13,394 nt of DNA from Firmicutes bacterium UBA5473 (GTDB lineage: Bacteria; Bacillota; DTU084). Shown piece by piece: positions 1-6,777 of this stretch. The stretch lies in contig DIQB01000073.1 in assembly GCA_002427165.1 (NCBI GenBank), positions 1 through 13,394 of the forward strand, given 5' to 3'. Numbering within the stretch: the first letter of the stretch is position 1; each line of letters begins with the position of its first letter. A program made the translations under genes and the position numbers. The notes under the pieces are model-generated. The model saw only the letters and a program-made list of their open reading frames with translations, did no database searches and was not told the origin of the DNA.

Positions 1-23
1 TAACCAGCCCTGCCGGGCTCACA

Positions 24-49
24 CAAGAAAAGGGGCGACGCCCGCCCCT
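24..49 (-). terminator. Intrinsic terminator closing the minus-strand operon
   Basis: On the minus strand a GC-rich stem AGGGGCG/CGCCCCT (31-37 pairs with 43-49, 5-nt loop) is followed directly by the T-rich run TTTTCTTGTG. It lies right after the TGA (49-51) of the amidohydrolase remnant and is the only good stem plus T-tract at the left end of the cluster. It is therefore the likely 3' end of the polycistronic transcript. A second small inverted repeat (AGCCC/GGGCT, about 6-19) lies just beyond. Confidence 0.7.
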
Positions 50-141
50 CAGTCTGCTACATTAATTCCCAAAAGCTTTTGCGCATTACGGTAAAAAAGG
101 TATCGGAAAACTACACTTTCCTCACTCCTCGCAAATATATG
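49..141 (-). pseudogene. C-terminal remnant of an amidohydrolase-2 family protein
   Basis: An open stretch of 30 codons without a start codon, bounded upstream by an in-frame TAG (142-144), ends in TGA. Its last 15 residues, FYRNAQKLLGINVAD, match the C-terminus of the intact amidohydrolase at 5977-6777 (FYRNAERLLGIELGD) at 10 of 15 positions, and the preceding IFAR-SEE resembles its IFAEISDED. This is the final helix region of a TIM-barrel amidohydrolase, with the other roughly 230 residues missing. I read it as what is left after an internal deletion removed a third amidohydrolase gene at the end of the operon. It cannot be functional alone. The alternative, chance similarity, is unlikely because the match ends at the stop codon in both proteins. 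Confidence 0.7.
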
Positions 142-144
142 CTA

Positions 145-173
145 AGCGGCTACACAAAACAACTGTAGCCGCT
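145..173 (-). other. Perfect 10-bp stem-loop after the last intact gene
   Basis: AGCGGCTACA (145-154) and TGTAGCCGCT (164-173) are perfect inverted complements with a 9-nt loop. The element starts 8 nt past the stop of the sugar isomerase gene and before the amidohydrolase remnant. No T-run follows on either strand, so it is not a typical intrinsic terminator. It may stabilise the mRNA 3' end or mark a former deletion junction. It is clearly present, but its function is unknown. Confidence 0.55.
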
Positions 174-181
174 GAATACCT

Positions 182-1003
182 TTAGGTAAGTGATCCGATT
201 AATGTTTGTAAATACTTGGTTCCTCGCACGATCGCATCTTTTGGATCATACTCACTGCCTTCATACTCCATATTGATATAACCCGTATAGCCTGCACTTT
301 GCATAGCCTGAAGACAAAGCAAAGGATCAACCAGACCTTCTCCTACGAGAGCCGCCCTATAAATTCTGCCATCGAGACCATGGATGTGGCCCTCTGGGGC
401 AACCTGCCAATCCTTAAAATGAGCATGAATTATGTGTTCTTTAACTTTCAAAAATGCTTCAGCTGGATCCTCACCTGCCGTATAGACATTCCCGTTATCA
501 TAGGTAATCTTCAAACCAGGTATAGTAGTTACTGCCTCTTCGAAATCTTTTGAGGTAATAAAAGGCGCAAATTGCCCGTGGAAATGTTCGATCGTCACTG
601 TAATATTATAAGCTCTGGCTAAAGCTACCACTTCATGTAAGCTCTCTAGCGCCAACTTTTGCGAGCGTTCTTTACTTTGTCCCTCTACCCTTGAGAGAGG
701 AAGCATGATCTTATCGCTGCCAAGAATACTTGCGATCTCAAGCCCCCGCTCCACCTCTTCCAAAGCTTTCGCTCTTATTTTGACATCTTCATGATGAATC
801 GGTACTGAGAATGTATAACAAATATTCTTCAACCCATAATCAGCGGTAACTTTCGCAACCTCACTTGGGGCAAAGTTATAAACAGTTACCCAATCAACTG
901 CATCAAGCTCAAGCTCTCTTGCTAGCTCACAGAGCGCTATAAGATCTGGCTCCTTTCCCCACGGGCCACGAGCTAAAGTATAAGACATCAACGAGATCTT
1001 CAT
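182..1003 (-). CDS. Sugar phosphate isomerase/epimerase, AP-endonuclease-2-type TIM barrel
   Basis: A 273-residue protein of the xylose isomerase-like TIM-barrel family (isomerases, epimerases and 3-keto-sugar enzymes related to endonuclease IV). Expected metal ligands are all at strand ends: E139 (TIEHFHG), D169 (TYDNGN), H195 (HAHFKDW) and E246 (NMEYEG), which supports an active divalent-metal enzyme acting on a sugar or keto-sugar in the cytoplasm. Length is normal and there is no signal peptide. A GTG at 1006 could extend the frame by one codon, but GGAGG at 1010-1014 lies only 3 nt from it and 6 nt from the ATG at 1003, so ATG is preferred. The gene is 22 bp downstream of the DegT gene and is the last intact gene of the cluster. 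Substrate is unknown. It differs clearly from the other two TIM-barrel isomerases here, so it probably serves another step. Confidence 0.88.
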   Translation of the reverse strand: MKISLMSYTLARGPWGKEPDLIALCELARELELDAVDWVTVYNFAPSEVAKVTADYGLKNICYTFSVPIHHEDVKIRAKALEEVERGLEIASILGSDKIMLPLSRVEGQSKERSQKLALESLHEVVALARAYNITVTIEHFHGQFAPFITSKDFEEAVTTIPGLKITYDNGNVYTAGEDPAEAFLKVKEHIIHAHFKDWQVAPEGHIHGLDGRIYRAALVGEGLVDPLLCLQAMQSAGYTGYINMEYEGSEYDPKDAIVRGTKYLQTLIGSLT

Positions 1004-1025
1004 CACGATCCTCCTTGCAAGTTTG

Positions 1026-2285
1026 CTATTTGATCTGATCGATGTTTTCCATTACTTTCCTAAAGCCATCTGCCATCAACATAACGGTCTTTAAATCATT
1101 TGGCAGACGAAGGGGCATAGTCATGCCTGTGTGGGTATCGCAATGCTTTTGTGCCATCGGATACTGCTCTACGGAGTAATCAACCTCTTGAGCATTAGGG
1201 CAATGCCAGGGACAACCTTTGCCATAACCATTTTTAGCTTGAAAAACTGCCATCGCCGGCAGAATGAATCTTTGCCAAACTCCCGTCTCTACACCCTCAG
1301 CTTTTAAGGCCTCAATAATCTTATAACGAAATTCACTAGCATCTTCCTCGCAGCCCATAGCCTTTAGATCAAAGCGAATTGTATAATTATAGCCATTAGT
1401 TTCGCATTTTTGAGGGCTAGTGGGGAGAATCAAATAGGGGACGTCCTTTAGCAACTCTGTTAAGTGCTTAGTGCTTTCTCTTTGATAAGCAAGATAATCA
1501 TCTAGTTTTTTCAGCTGCGCTCTACCGAAGGCAGCATTGAGATCCGAGTTTCGGTACATCCACCCCATGGAATAGACATGATAATCCCTATTCTTCATAT
1601 CTGTAATGGTTTCGCCGAAGGACCAAAGTGCCCGTGCTTTTTCAAGCATCTCTTCTGAATCCGTGACAAACATACCGCCCTCGCCTGCGCAAAGACATTT
1701 GTTTTGGTTGAAGCTGAAGGCTGCACAGTCACCGATGGTACCTACCTTTTTGCCATCGAATTTTGCGCCATGGGCCTGGCAGGCATCCTCAATTACCTTC
1801 AAGTTATGTTTTTTGGCTATGGCCATGATCCGATCCATCTGTGCAGGCAGGCCGTGAAGATGCACTGCAATAATGGCCTTAGTTTTAGAAGTAATTGCCT
1901 GCTCAATCTTATCAGGGTCGATATTCATCGAATCAAAATCAATATCCACAAAAACAGGAATGCTATTGTGCTGCATCACGCAAGTCGCAGACGAAGACCA
2001 AGAGTAGGCAGGGACAATAACCTCATCCCCGGTCCCACAGTCGCAGGCCACAAGGCACATATGCAAAGCTGCAGTGCCTGAATTTGTAGTGATGGCATAC
2101 TTATTACCGTTCCAAGCGGCAAACTCTTCCTGAAAAGCATTGCAATTGGGTCCAAACGCATGGTTCGCTCCAAGTAGCGATTCCATTACCAGCTTCTTAT
2201 CCGTCTCGTCTATAGGAGGCCATTTTTTAATTGTTCCTTCCGGGATCAGCCTCGTTCCACCACGGATAGCTAATTTCTCTGCCAT
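1026..2285 (-). CDS. DegT/DnrJ/EryC1/StrS family PLP aminotransferase (first of two)
   Basis: A 419-residue fold-type-I PLP enzyme of the sugar aminotransferase family. Seen: the cofactor-phosphate region NSGTAALH (68-75), PAYSWSSSAT (92-101), the PLP-ring aspartate D167 in EDACQAHGA, and the Schiff-base lysine K196 in NQNKCLCAGEGG. The EDACQAHGA and AFSFNQNK motifs resemble the branch containing L-glutamine:scyllo-inosose aminotransferases, so a cyclic keto-sugar/keto-cyclitol acceptor is plausible but not proven. The family also contains PLP-dependent dehydratases, but those lose the lysine, which is present here. The ATG at 2285 follows AGGTGG by about 8 nt. It lies 34 bp downstream of the ceramidase-like gene. 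The C-terminal third (340-390) is rich in Cys and His (GCPWHCP, HCDTH), perhaps a metal or substrate site. It is only distantly similar to the DegT protein at 10876-12039, so this is not a recent duplicate. Confidence 0.92.
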   Translation of the reverse strand: MAEKLAIRGGTRLIPEGTIKKWPPIDETDKKLVMESLLGANHAFGPNCNAFQEEFAAWNGNKYAITTNSGTAALHMCLVACDCGTGDEVIVPAYSWSSSATCVMQHNSIPVFVDIDFDSMNIDPDKIEQAITSKTKAIIAVHLHGLPAQMDRIMAIAKKHNLKVIEDACQAHGAKFDGKKVGTIGDCAAFSFNQNKCLCAGEGGMFVTDSEEMLEKARALWSFGETITDMKNRDYHVYSMGWMYRNSDLNAAFGRAQLKKLDDYLAYQRESTKHLTELLKDVPYLILPTSPQKCETNGYNYTIRFDLKAMGCEEDASEFRYKIIEALKAEGVETGVWQRFILPAMAVFQAKNGYGKGCPWHCPNAQEVDYSVEQYPMAQKHCDTHTGMTMPLRLPNDLKTVMLMADGFRKVMENIDQIK

Positions 2286-2319
2286 TATTCTTCCACCTTT
2301 CTACAAAACTTAATTACTC

Positions 2320-3822
2320 TTATTCTTCTGTATGAATCTCTTTCAAAATCTGGACTGTCCTCTCTACAAGCTCCTGCCCGCCTTTGGGACTTACGATGTT
2401 GCAATACATACTTGCGCTGTAGCCGCGACCCTGCTCGCCCCGTGTGGTGCACAGATAAGTGCCGCCGTCTTTGCCCGGTTGCCCCGCCAACTGGACGATG
2501 AATGTCTGCTCAAAAGGGCTGCGTGCCTGGATCCGGTGCTGGTAATCCATGTACAGCTCAAAACGATTGGAAGCGAATGCAATATCACCAATTCGCAGCA
2601 CATGCAGCTCCATAGGCAGCTTAAGCTGGTTTTTTTGTTCATAGTAGCGGCTGATAATACGACGAAAGCGATTACGCTTAGCAACCAAAATTGAGTTATT
2701 GTAAAGTCTTTCCTTGGGTGTGCCCTCTGTAATAAAACCCTCTTTTCCCAGCTCCTCTAATCCCCCTTTGGCAACTGCATACTCCTCATCGGAAATCAGG
2801 CGCTTAGAAAGCTCAACAGTCTCCACAACATGATGCAATGGCAATGCAGTGAAGATCTCCTGTTTGGCCCAGCTGTACACTTCGTCAAAACATTGGGCAA
2901 TGCGCTCTGCAATGTCGCGACGAGCGGCCAATTCAGTTGCACTGTTACCATATTTCAAACGAAAACGCCGTTCCTGTGCCTTTTTATAATGCAGAATCCG
3001 CGGCGAGAGGTCTCCTGCAGCAGCGCATTGCGGTAAAATAAAGATCTCACCATATTTTGCTCCGATAGCAGTGCGCACATCATGCCAAAAGTCCGCTGAA
3101 ATCCGGTATTCTCCCTCGGAATTCTGAGATGGACAGGGCACGTTCACGATCGCACCTGTCAGCTGTTTTTGCACATCGAAGGTAAACAATAGATTTATGA
3201 AATGGTCTGCTCCTGCCTCATAATGGCTGAATTGGTCGTCATTTGTGTTGCCATACATACACGCATGACCATTAACGCCATGGGTCGAGTTGATGACCGC
3301 GCCTGGGCGTTTTGATAGATCATCGAAATACACGACACGGCGGCTATGTCCCACAACAGCGTAGCCGTAACCATAAGCGATGCCACCAGGCCTGCGACCG
3401 GCATAGGCCTCACAAATCGCGTCTGAAGCCTGATCCACAAGAAAACGGCGATACTCGTCGGAGGATGCTATTTCAATGCCGTCATGGGGCACTTGCTCCT
3501 CATCAGGAGTATCCGCATAATGGCTCGGCGCCGTGTGCGTATGAGTGGCGTTCATGAGAATTTTATTCACAGGAATCTGCATGTTTTTCTCTGCCACTGC
3601 CTCACGCAGCTCATCTAGTAGGTACGAGCGGATAACCACAAGATCGGCGGACAAAAAAATCACACAGTCCGCGCCGTTGTCGATAACCAGCGCGGTTACG
3701 GTCACAGGATCCATGACTCCCTGGGAAATGCGCATCTGGAACTGTCCCGGAATATTTACGGGCTTGGTGGTCGTCACATCCCGTGATGCCCAGCCAATTA
3801 GCAAATTATGCTGCTTACTCAC
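2320..3822 (-). CDS. Neutral/alkaline ceramidase-like hydrolase, cytoplasmic type (paralogue 2)
   Basis: A 500-residue protein of the neutral/alkaline non-lysosomal ceramidase N-terminal-domain family. Seen in order: the start motif GWASRDVTT with a PGQF..RIS segment, zinc-site H94 and H96 in NATHTHTAP, VGHSRRVVY (157-165), NVPCPSQNSEGEYRISADFW (227-246), the GDLSP motif with S273 at the place of the ceramidase nucleophile, E422 in RFELYMDY and Y456 in GTYLCTT, which could complete the zinc site. Known family members cleave N-acyl amide bonds of sphingolipids outside the cell; this one has no signal peptide and is shorter, so a soluble cytoplasmic amide is more likely. The start is GTG, with AGGAAAGG upstream. 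Base composition looks richer in G+C than its neighbours (35 of 60 bases at 2401-2460), which hints at separate acquisition. It is paralogous to 4167-5669 along its full length. Function is inferred from fold only. Confidence 0.85.
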   Translation of the reverse strand: MSKQHNLLIGWASRDVTTTKPVNIPGQFQMRISQGVMDPVTVTALVIDNGADCVIFLSADLVVIRSYLLDELREAVAEKNMQIPVNKILMNATHTHTAPSHYADTPDEEQVPHDGIEIASSDEYRRFLVDQASDAICEAYAGRRPGGIAYGYGYAVVGHSRRVVYFDDLSKRPGAVINSTHGVNGHACMYGNTNDDQFSHYEAGADHFINLLFTFDVQKQLTGAIVNVPCPSQNSEGEYRISADFWHDVRTAIGAKYGEIFILPQCAAAGDLSPRILHYKKAQERRFRLKYGNSATELAARRDIAERIAQCFDEVYSWAKQEIFTALPLHHVVETVELSKRLISDEEYAVAKGGLEELGKEGFITEGTPKERLYNNSILVAKRNRFRRIISRYYEQKNQLKLPMELHVLRIGDIAFASNRFELYMDYQHRIQARSPFEQTFIVQLAGQPGKDGGTYLCTTRGEQGRGYSASMYCNIVSPKGGQELVERTVQILKEIHTEE

Positions 3823-3852
3823 AGAAACACACCTTTCCTTGAAACAAAGTGT

Positions 3853-4018
3853 TTATGATTTATATGCATTCTGCACCAGAATCTCGCCGCCCCGAGACGC
3901 TGTGCGACCGCCGAAGATCATGGTGCCATGCTTCGTACTGCGCGGTCTGCAGATAATCACAGACAAACTATTATTTCCTCTCCTCAAGCCGCAAGCAACT
4001 GTAAAAATCTATCTGTTC
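3853..4018 (-). pseudogene. Degraded C-terminus of a third ceramidase-like gene
   Basis: In the 344-bp gap between the two ceramidase-like genes, a reading frame ending in TAA (3853-3855) encodes TVACG, then about 33 residues, then GGEILVQNAYKS. The intact paralogues end with QLAC/QLAG, then 29 to 34 residues, then GGRILVEQTVKMI or GGQELVERTVQIL, so both sequence and spacing are kept. Just upstream, in a shifted frame, GAACAG (4013-4018) encodes the EQ that precedes this block in both paralogues (AEQLFIIQLAC, FEQTFIVQLAG); a small indel near 4005 would restore an EQ-F-LQLACG string. This is a dead tail of a third copy, with the first roughly 440 residues gone. The assignment rests on weak but co-linear similarity. 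Confidence 0.62.
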
Positions 4019-4043
4019 CGTCCCTCTTCAAATGATTCTCTCT

Positions 4044-4157
4044 TTAAAGTTTTCTCGAATAGTCAAAAACGGTCGCAATGCATTCTATATATTCCAGATC
4101 ATCTTCTTTTTTCTCAACGTATAGAGAAACTCCACCGAAGGCTTTGCTTTCATTAGT
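4044..4157 (-). other. Unrecognised open stretch in the gap between ceramidase-like genes
   Basis: Immediately after the stop of the upstream ceramidase-like gene, an open stretch of 37 codons without a proper start encodes a protein-like sequence (FGGVSLYVEKKEDDLEYIEC..FDYSRKL) ending in TAA at 4044-4046. Its composition looks coding and it does not match the neighbouring ceramidase-like proteins. It may be another eroded gene tail from the same deletion event. I do not recognise it. The rest of the gap (3823-3852 and 4019-4043) shows nothing beyond the downstream ribosome binding site. Confidence 0.25.
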
Positions 4158-4166
4158 TCAATTGTT

Positions 4167-5669
4167 TTAGGTTATGTCACTATCCAGATAGGGCCTAAAT
4201 AGATTATTGATCATTTTCACGGTCTGCTCGACGAGAATTCTTCCTCCCTCTGGGCCTACTATGCCACTGGCAACAATCGCACTATATGAGCCACCGCGAG
4301 CTGCTTTTGCTGTAGGCAAATATTTGCCACTATCGCAAGCTAGTTGGATAATAAATAACTGCTCTGCCCGACTGCGAGCTTTCATTCTGAGACCATAATC
4401 TGTAAAAAGTTCAAAGGGGTTGCTGGCGATGGCAATCTCCCCCAGCCTGATCACATGGATCTCAGGCGAATAAAAGGCGGTATGCTGCTGGGATTCGAAG
4501 CGCTCTATGATCCCTCCAGGTACGTGAAGAAATCTTGAAATTTCACTGATCTGTATCCTCTCACCGGTTTTTTTTGAATTAATAAATGTAGAGAACTTAA
4601 GCTTGGCCTCTTCATATTCTTGCCTTGTGACTGTTTTTACAGGTAAATCAATATTTGCTACTAGATGACCGAACTCTAGCTTTCCTTTTTTGTCCTCAGC
4701 TGCAGCCTCATATTTACTTACTACAGCCGTAGCGATTCGCTTTCCCATCTCCACAGCACCCTCAACCTCGCGCATGCTAGGCTCTCCTCGGCCCCGCCTG
4801 ATTAGATCCCGGGGCGATTGATCCCCTGCAGCTCCACATAAAGGCAAAATAAAGAGATCAGCGGAAAGGCTTTTTCTCAATTCTTCTCTTACCGTATCCC
4901 AATAATCAGCTGAAATAAAATATTGTCCTTCTACTACCTGAGAGGGACAGGCAACATTAACTACCACGCCTGTCACCTTCTCTGTTTCATCCCACAGGTA
5001 CAGCAATTCAAGACCATGATCCACAGGTCCTTCGATGCAATCAAAATTAATGGTATCACTTGAGCCATACATCTGGGCACTCCCATCATCATAAACCAGG
5101 CGCCGGTTATGGCCCACCACGGCATGGCCTAGTTGCCAATTGACAAGGCCCAGCTTGCGATTTTCCCAGGCATCCATAAAGGCCGTGCACAAGCGCTCAA
5201 TTAGAAACTCTCGATATTCCCCAGCTTCCATGATGCCGGCTGCATCTTCTGTGGGAGGCCACATTTTTTCAGGAATATATTTGTAGATATGTTCTCCTGC
5301 TACGTTGAGACCGTCTCCTACCACAGGTCCTGTGTGGGTATGGGTTGCGCTGAGAAATAGTTTTTCTAAATTAAATCCTTGAAGTTTCCCTGCAAGTCTT
5401 TCCCTGACAGCAGCCAATAATTCTTTTGAAACATCGCATAGATCGCAGGCGCCAATCATCAGCTGCTCCATGCTCTCCCCTTGAGAATCCCTGGTCTCTA
5501 GTGCCAGTACCGACACTACAATTTCAGATTGCACATACTGGGAAATTCGCTCGTAAAACTGACCTCGCAACTTCACAGGTTTCGGTGGGGTGATACTCAC
5601 CTCACTCCAGCCCACATACAGTTCACCCTCCTGTAGCTTTTGATCTATTTTCCCCTCCAGATCCATCAT
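4167..5669 (-). CDS. Neutral/alkaline ceramidase-like hydrolase, cytoplasmic type (paralogue 1)
   Basis: A 500-residue homologue of the protein at 2320-3822. Numbered from a TTG one codon upstream (501-residue form), conserved points are GWSEVSITPP (21-30), H111 and H113 in SATHTHTGP, VGHNRRLVY (186-194), NVACPSQVVEGQYFISADYW (239-258), S286 in AAGDQSPRD (ceramidase nucleophile position), E421 in PFELFTDY and Y451 in KYLPT. All residues needed for the zinc/serine centre of neutral ceramidases appear present, so it should be an active amidase, probably on an N-acyl compound. It has no signal peptide. GGGAGGG (5677-5683) lies 7 nt before ATG 5669 but only 4 nt before TTG 5672, so ATG 5669 is preferred. 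Base composition fits the rest of the cluster, unlike its paralogue. Family members of this short type are commonly annotated hypothetical; true substrates are unknown. Confidence 0.86.
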   Translation of the reverse strand: MMDLEGKIDQKLQEGELYVGWSEVSITPPKPVKLRGQFYERISQYVQSEIVVSVLALETRDSQGESMEQLMIGACDLCDVSKELLAAVRERLAGKLQGFNLEKLFLSATHTHTGPVVGDGLNVAGEHIYKYIPEKMWPPTEDAAGIMEAGEYREFLIERLCTAFMDAWENRKLGLVNWQLGHAVVGHNRRLVYDDGSAQMYGSSDTINFDCIEGPVDHGLELLYLWDETEKVTGVVVNVACPSQVVEGQYFISADYWDTVREELRKSLSADLFILPLCGAAGDQSPRDLIRRGRGEPSMREVEGAVEMGKRIATAVVSKYEAAAEDKKGKLEFGHLVANIDLPVKTVTRQEYEEAKLKFSTFINSKKTGERIQISEISRFLHVPGGIIERFESQQHTAFYSPEIHVIRLGEIAIASNPFELFTDYGLRMKARSRAEQLFIIQLACDSGKYLPTAKAARGGSYSAIVASGIVGPEGGRILVEQTVKMINNLFRPYLDSDIT

Positions 5670-5743
5670 CAATCTTCCCTCCCATTATTACTTACTCCAT
5701 ATAAGAGCATTGGTAAGCTTTCCTTTAAATCATCTTACACCCA

Positions 5744-5950
5744 TCACATTCGAGCAGAACTTGTCTGCGCCTGGGACCAATCCAAAGACAAAGTCCGGCG
5801 CCTGTAAACATTGAGGGCAGCATCAACATGAATTAAATCCGAAGCATGCATAGGTTGAATTGCCAAATGCACTGTTTTGGGAGGTTGCCACTGGAACTTA
5901 TTATCAGCTAAAATCTCCGCCCAAGATTTATTTTCCACCTCTTTATACAT
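5744..5950 (-). CDS. Small unknown ORF with a strong ribosome binding site, possibly a truncated gene
   Basis: A 68-codon frame starts at ATG 5950, 7 nt after a perfect GGAGG (5958-5962) and 26 nt after the stop of the amidohydrolase gene, so translation initiation here looks real. The protein begins MYKEVENKSWAEILADNKFQ and matches no family I recognise. From about codon 46 the composition becomes Arg/Ser-rich and less protein-like, whereas the +1 frame reads PDFVFGLVPGADKFCSNVMG.. to a TGA at 5730-5732, which looks like a natural protein end. This suggests an N-terminal piece joined out of frame to a C-terminal piece by deletion or frameshift. The rest of the 5670-5976 gap holds only the next gene's ribosome binding site. 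It may be a real small protein; I favour a broken gene. Confidence 0.4.
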   Translation of the reverse strand: MYKEVENKSWAEILADNKFQWQPPKTVHLAIQPMHASDLIHVDAALNVYRRRTLSLDWSQAQTSSARM

Positions 5951-5976
5951 TCCCACGCCTCCACCGCTCACGCTTT

Positions 5977-6777
5977 TTAGTCCCCAAGCTCGATTCCCAG
6001 GAGCCTTTCTGCATTGCGATAAAAGATATTGCGTCTATCCTCATCTGAAATCTCGGCAAAAATCACACAGCCCATTGGGTAGTGGGGATCAAACCAGGGA
6101 GCATCTGTGCCAAAGAGAACTTTTTCGGCTCCCACCTGCTCCACAAAATAAGCAACTAACCCTCCTACTGCATAAGCAGCAGTTAACTCAAGATACGCAT
6201 GAGGAAAGTCTTGCGCTACTTTCACAGCCTCCTCCCACTCACCATAGCAAGAGTGTCCCATCAAAAATCTAATTTCAGGATATTTTTCCATTACCCCCCG
6301 CACAGCTTTAGCACCGCATATATCTCCACCCCAGGTATGAGACAGCACCAATGCCTGCTTTTGATGGGCATATTCAAACAAGGGCTGATAGTTCTTCCCA
6401 AGAAGAGAATAATTATCAACTCCAGGATGAATCTTAAAACCCACAAACTCCTCATATTCCTCAAAAAGTTTGCGACACCTCTCCCAAGTTTGTGGTTCAT
6501 TGGGGTTATAGACCACATAACCTCGAAACCGCTCAGGATACTCCCTCACTGCGCGAAGGGTAACGAGATTGCCTTCAAAGCCTTCAAAAATTGCTGCATG
6601 GGATGAAAAAACATTTAAGACCACGCCAGATCGCTCCATGGATGCAATCATACCATCTCCATAGGGCTTGGGAAAGTAAATGCCTGAAAACGGACCCCAA
6701 TGACCGTGGATATCGATAATGGGGCAAGATGGCATAAGCCCATCTTTGATCGCTTCTTCCATTAGCTGCGTCCTCAT
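5977..6777 (-). CDS. Amidohydrolase-2 family metal-dependent hydrolase/decarboxylase
   Basis: A 266-residue TIM-barrel protein of the amidohydrolase-2 family (decarboxylases, lactonases, hydratases). Seen: the metal pair H24 and H26 in IDIHGHWG, FKIHPG (K115, H117), H147 in LSHTWGG, H175 in LMGHS and the catalytic D225 in FGTDAPW. This is a full active-site set, so it should be catalytic and cytoplasmic. Likely reactions are C-C cleavage/decarboxylation or hydrolysis of a lactone or ester; the substrate is unknown. Its ATG overlaps the TGA of the upstream amidohydrolase (ATGA, 4 nt), with GGAGG just upstream inside that gene. The two are therefore probably translationally coupled, perhaps as partners in one complex. 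A C-terminal remnant of a close relative is at 49-141. Confidence 0.88.
   Translation of the reverse strand: MRTQLMEEAIKDGLMPSCPIIDIHGHWGPFSGIYFPKPYGDGMIASMERSGVVLNVFSSHAAIFEGFEGNLVTLRAVREYPERFRGYVVYNPNEPQTWERCRKLFEEYEEFVGFKIHPGVDNYSLLGKNYQPLFEYAHQKQALVLSHTWGGDICGAKAVRGVMEKYPEIRFLMGHSCYGEWEEAVKVAQDFPHAYLELTAAYAVGGLVAYFVEQVGAEKVLFGTDAPWFDPHYPMGCVIFAEISDEDRRNIFYRNAERLLGIELGD

Noticed and set aside
145..173. Stem-loop considered as an intrinsic terminator
   Set aside because: No T-run follows on either strand; the better terminator is at 24-49. It is kept only as a stem-loop of unknown role.
3545..4156. Plus-strand ORF of 203 codons
   Set aside because: It overlaps the conserved N-terminus of the ceramidase-like gene on the opposite strand and the remnant region; its translation shows no recognisable motif and has shadow-frame composition.
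6199..6606. Plus-strand ORF of 135 codons
   Set aside because: It lies wholly within the well-supported amidohydrolase gene on the other strand and has no RBS or family motif.
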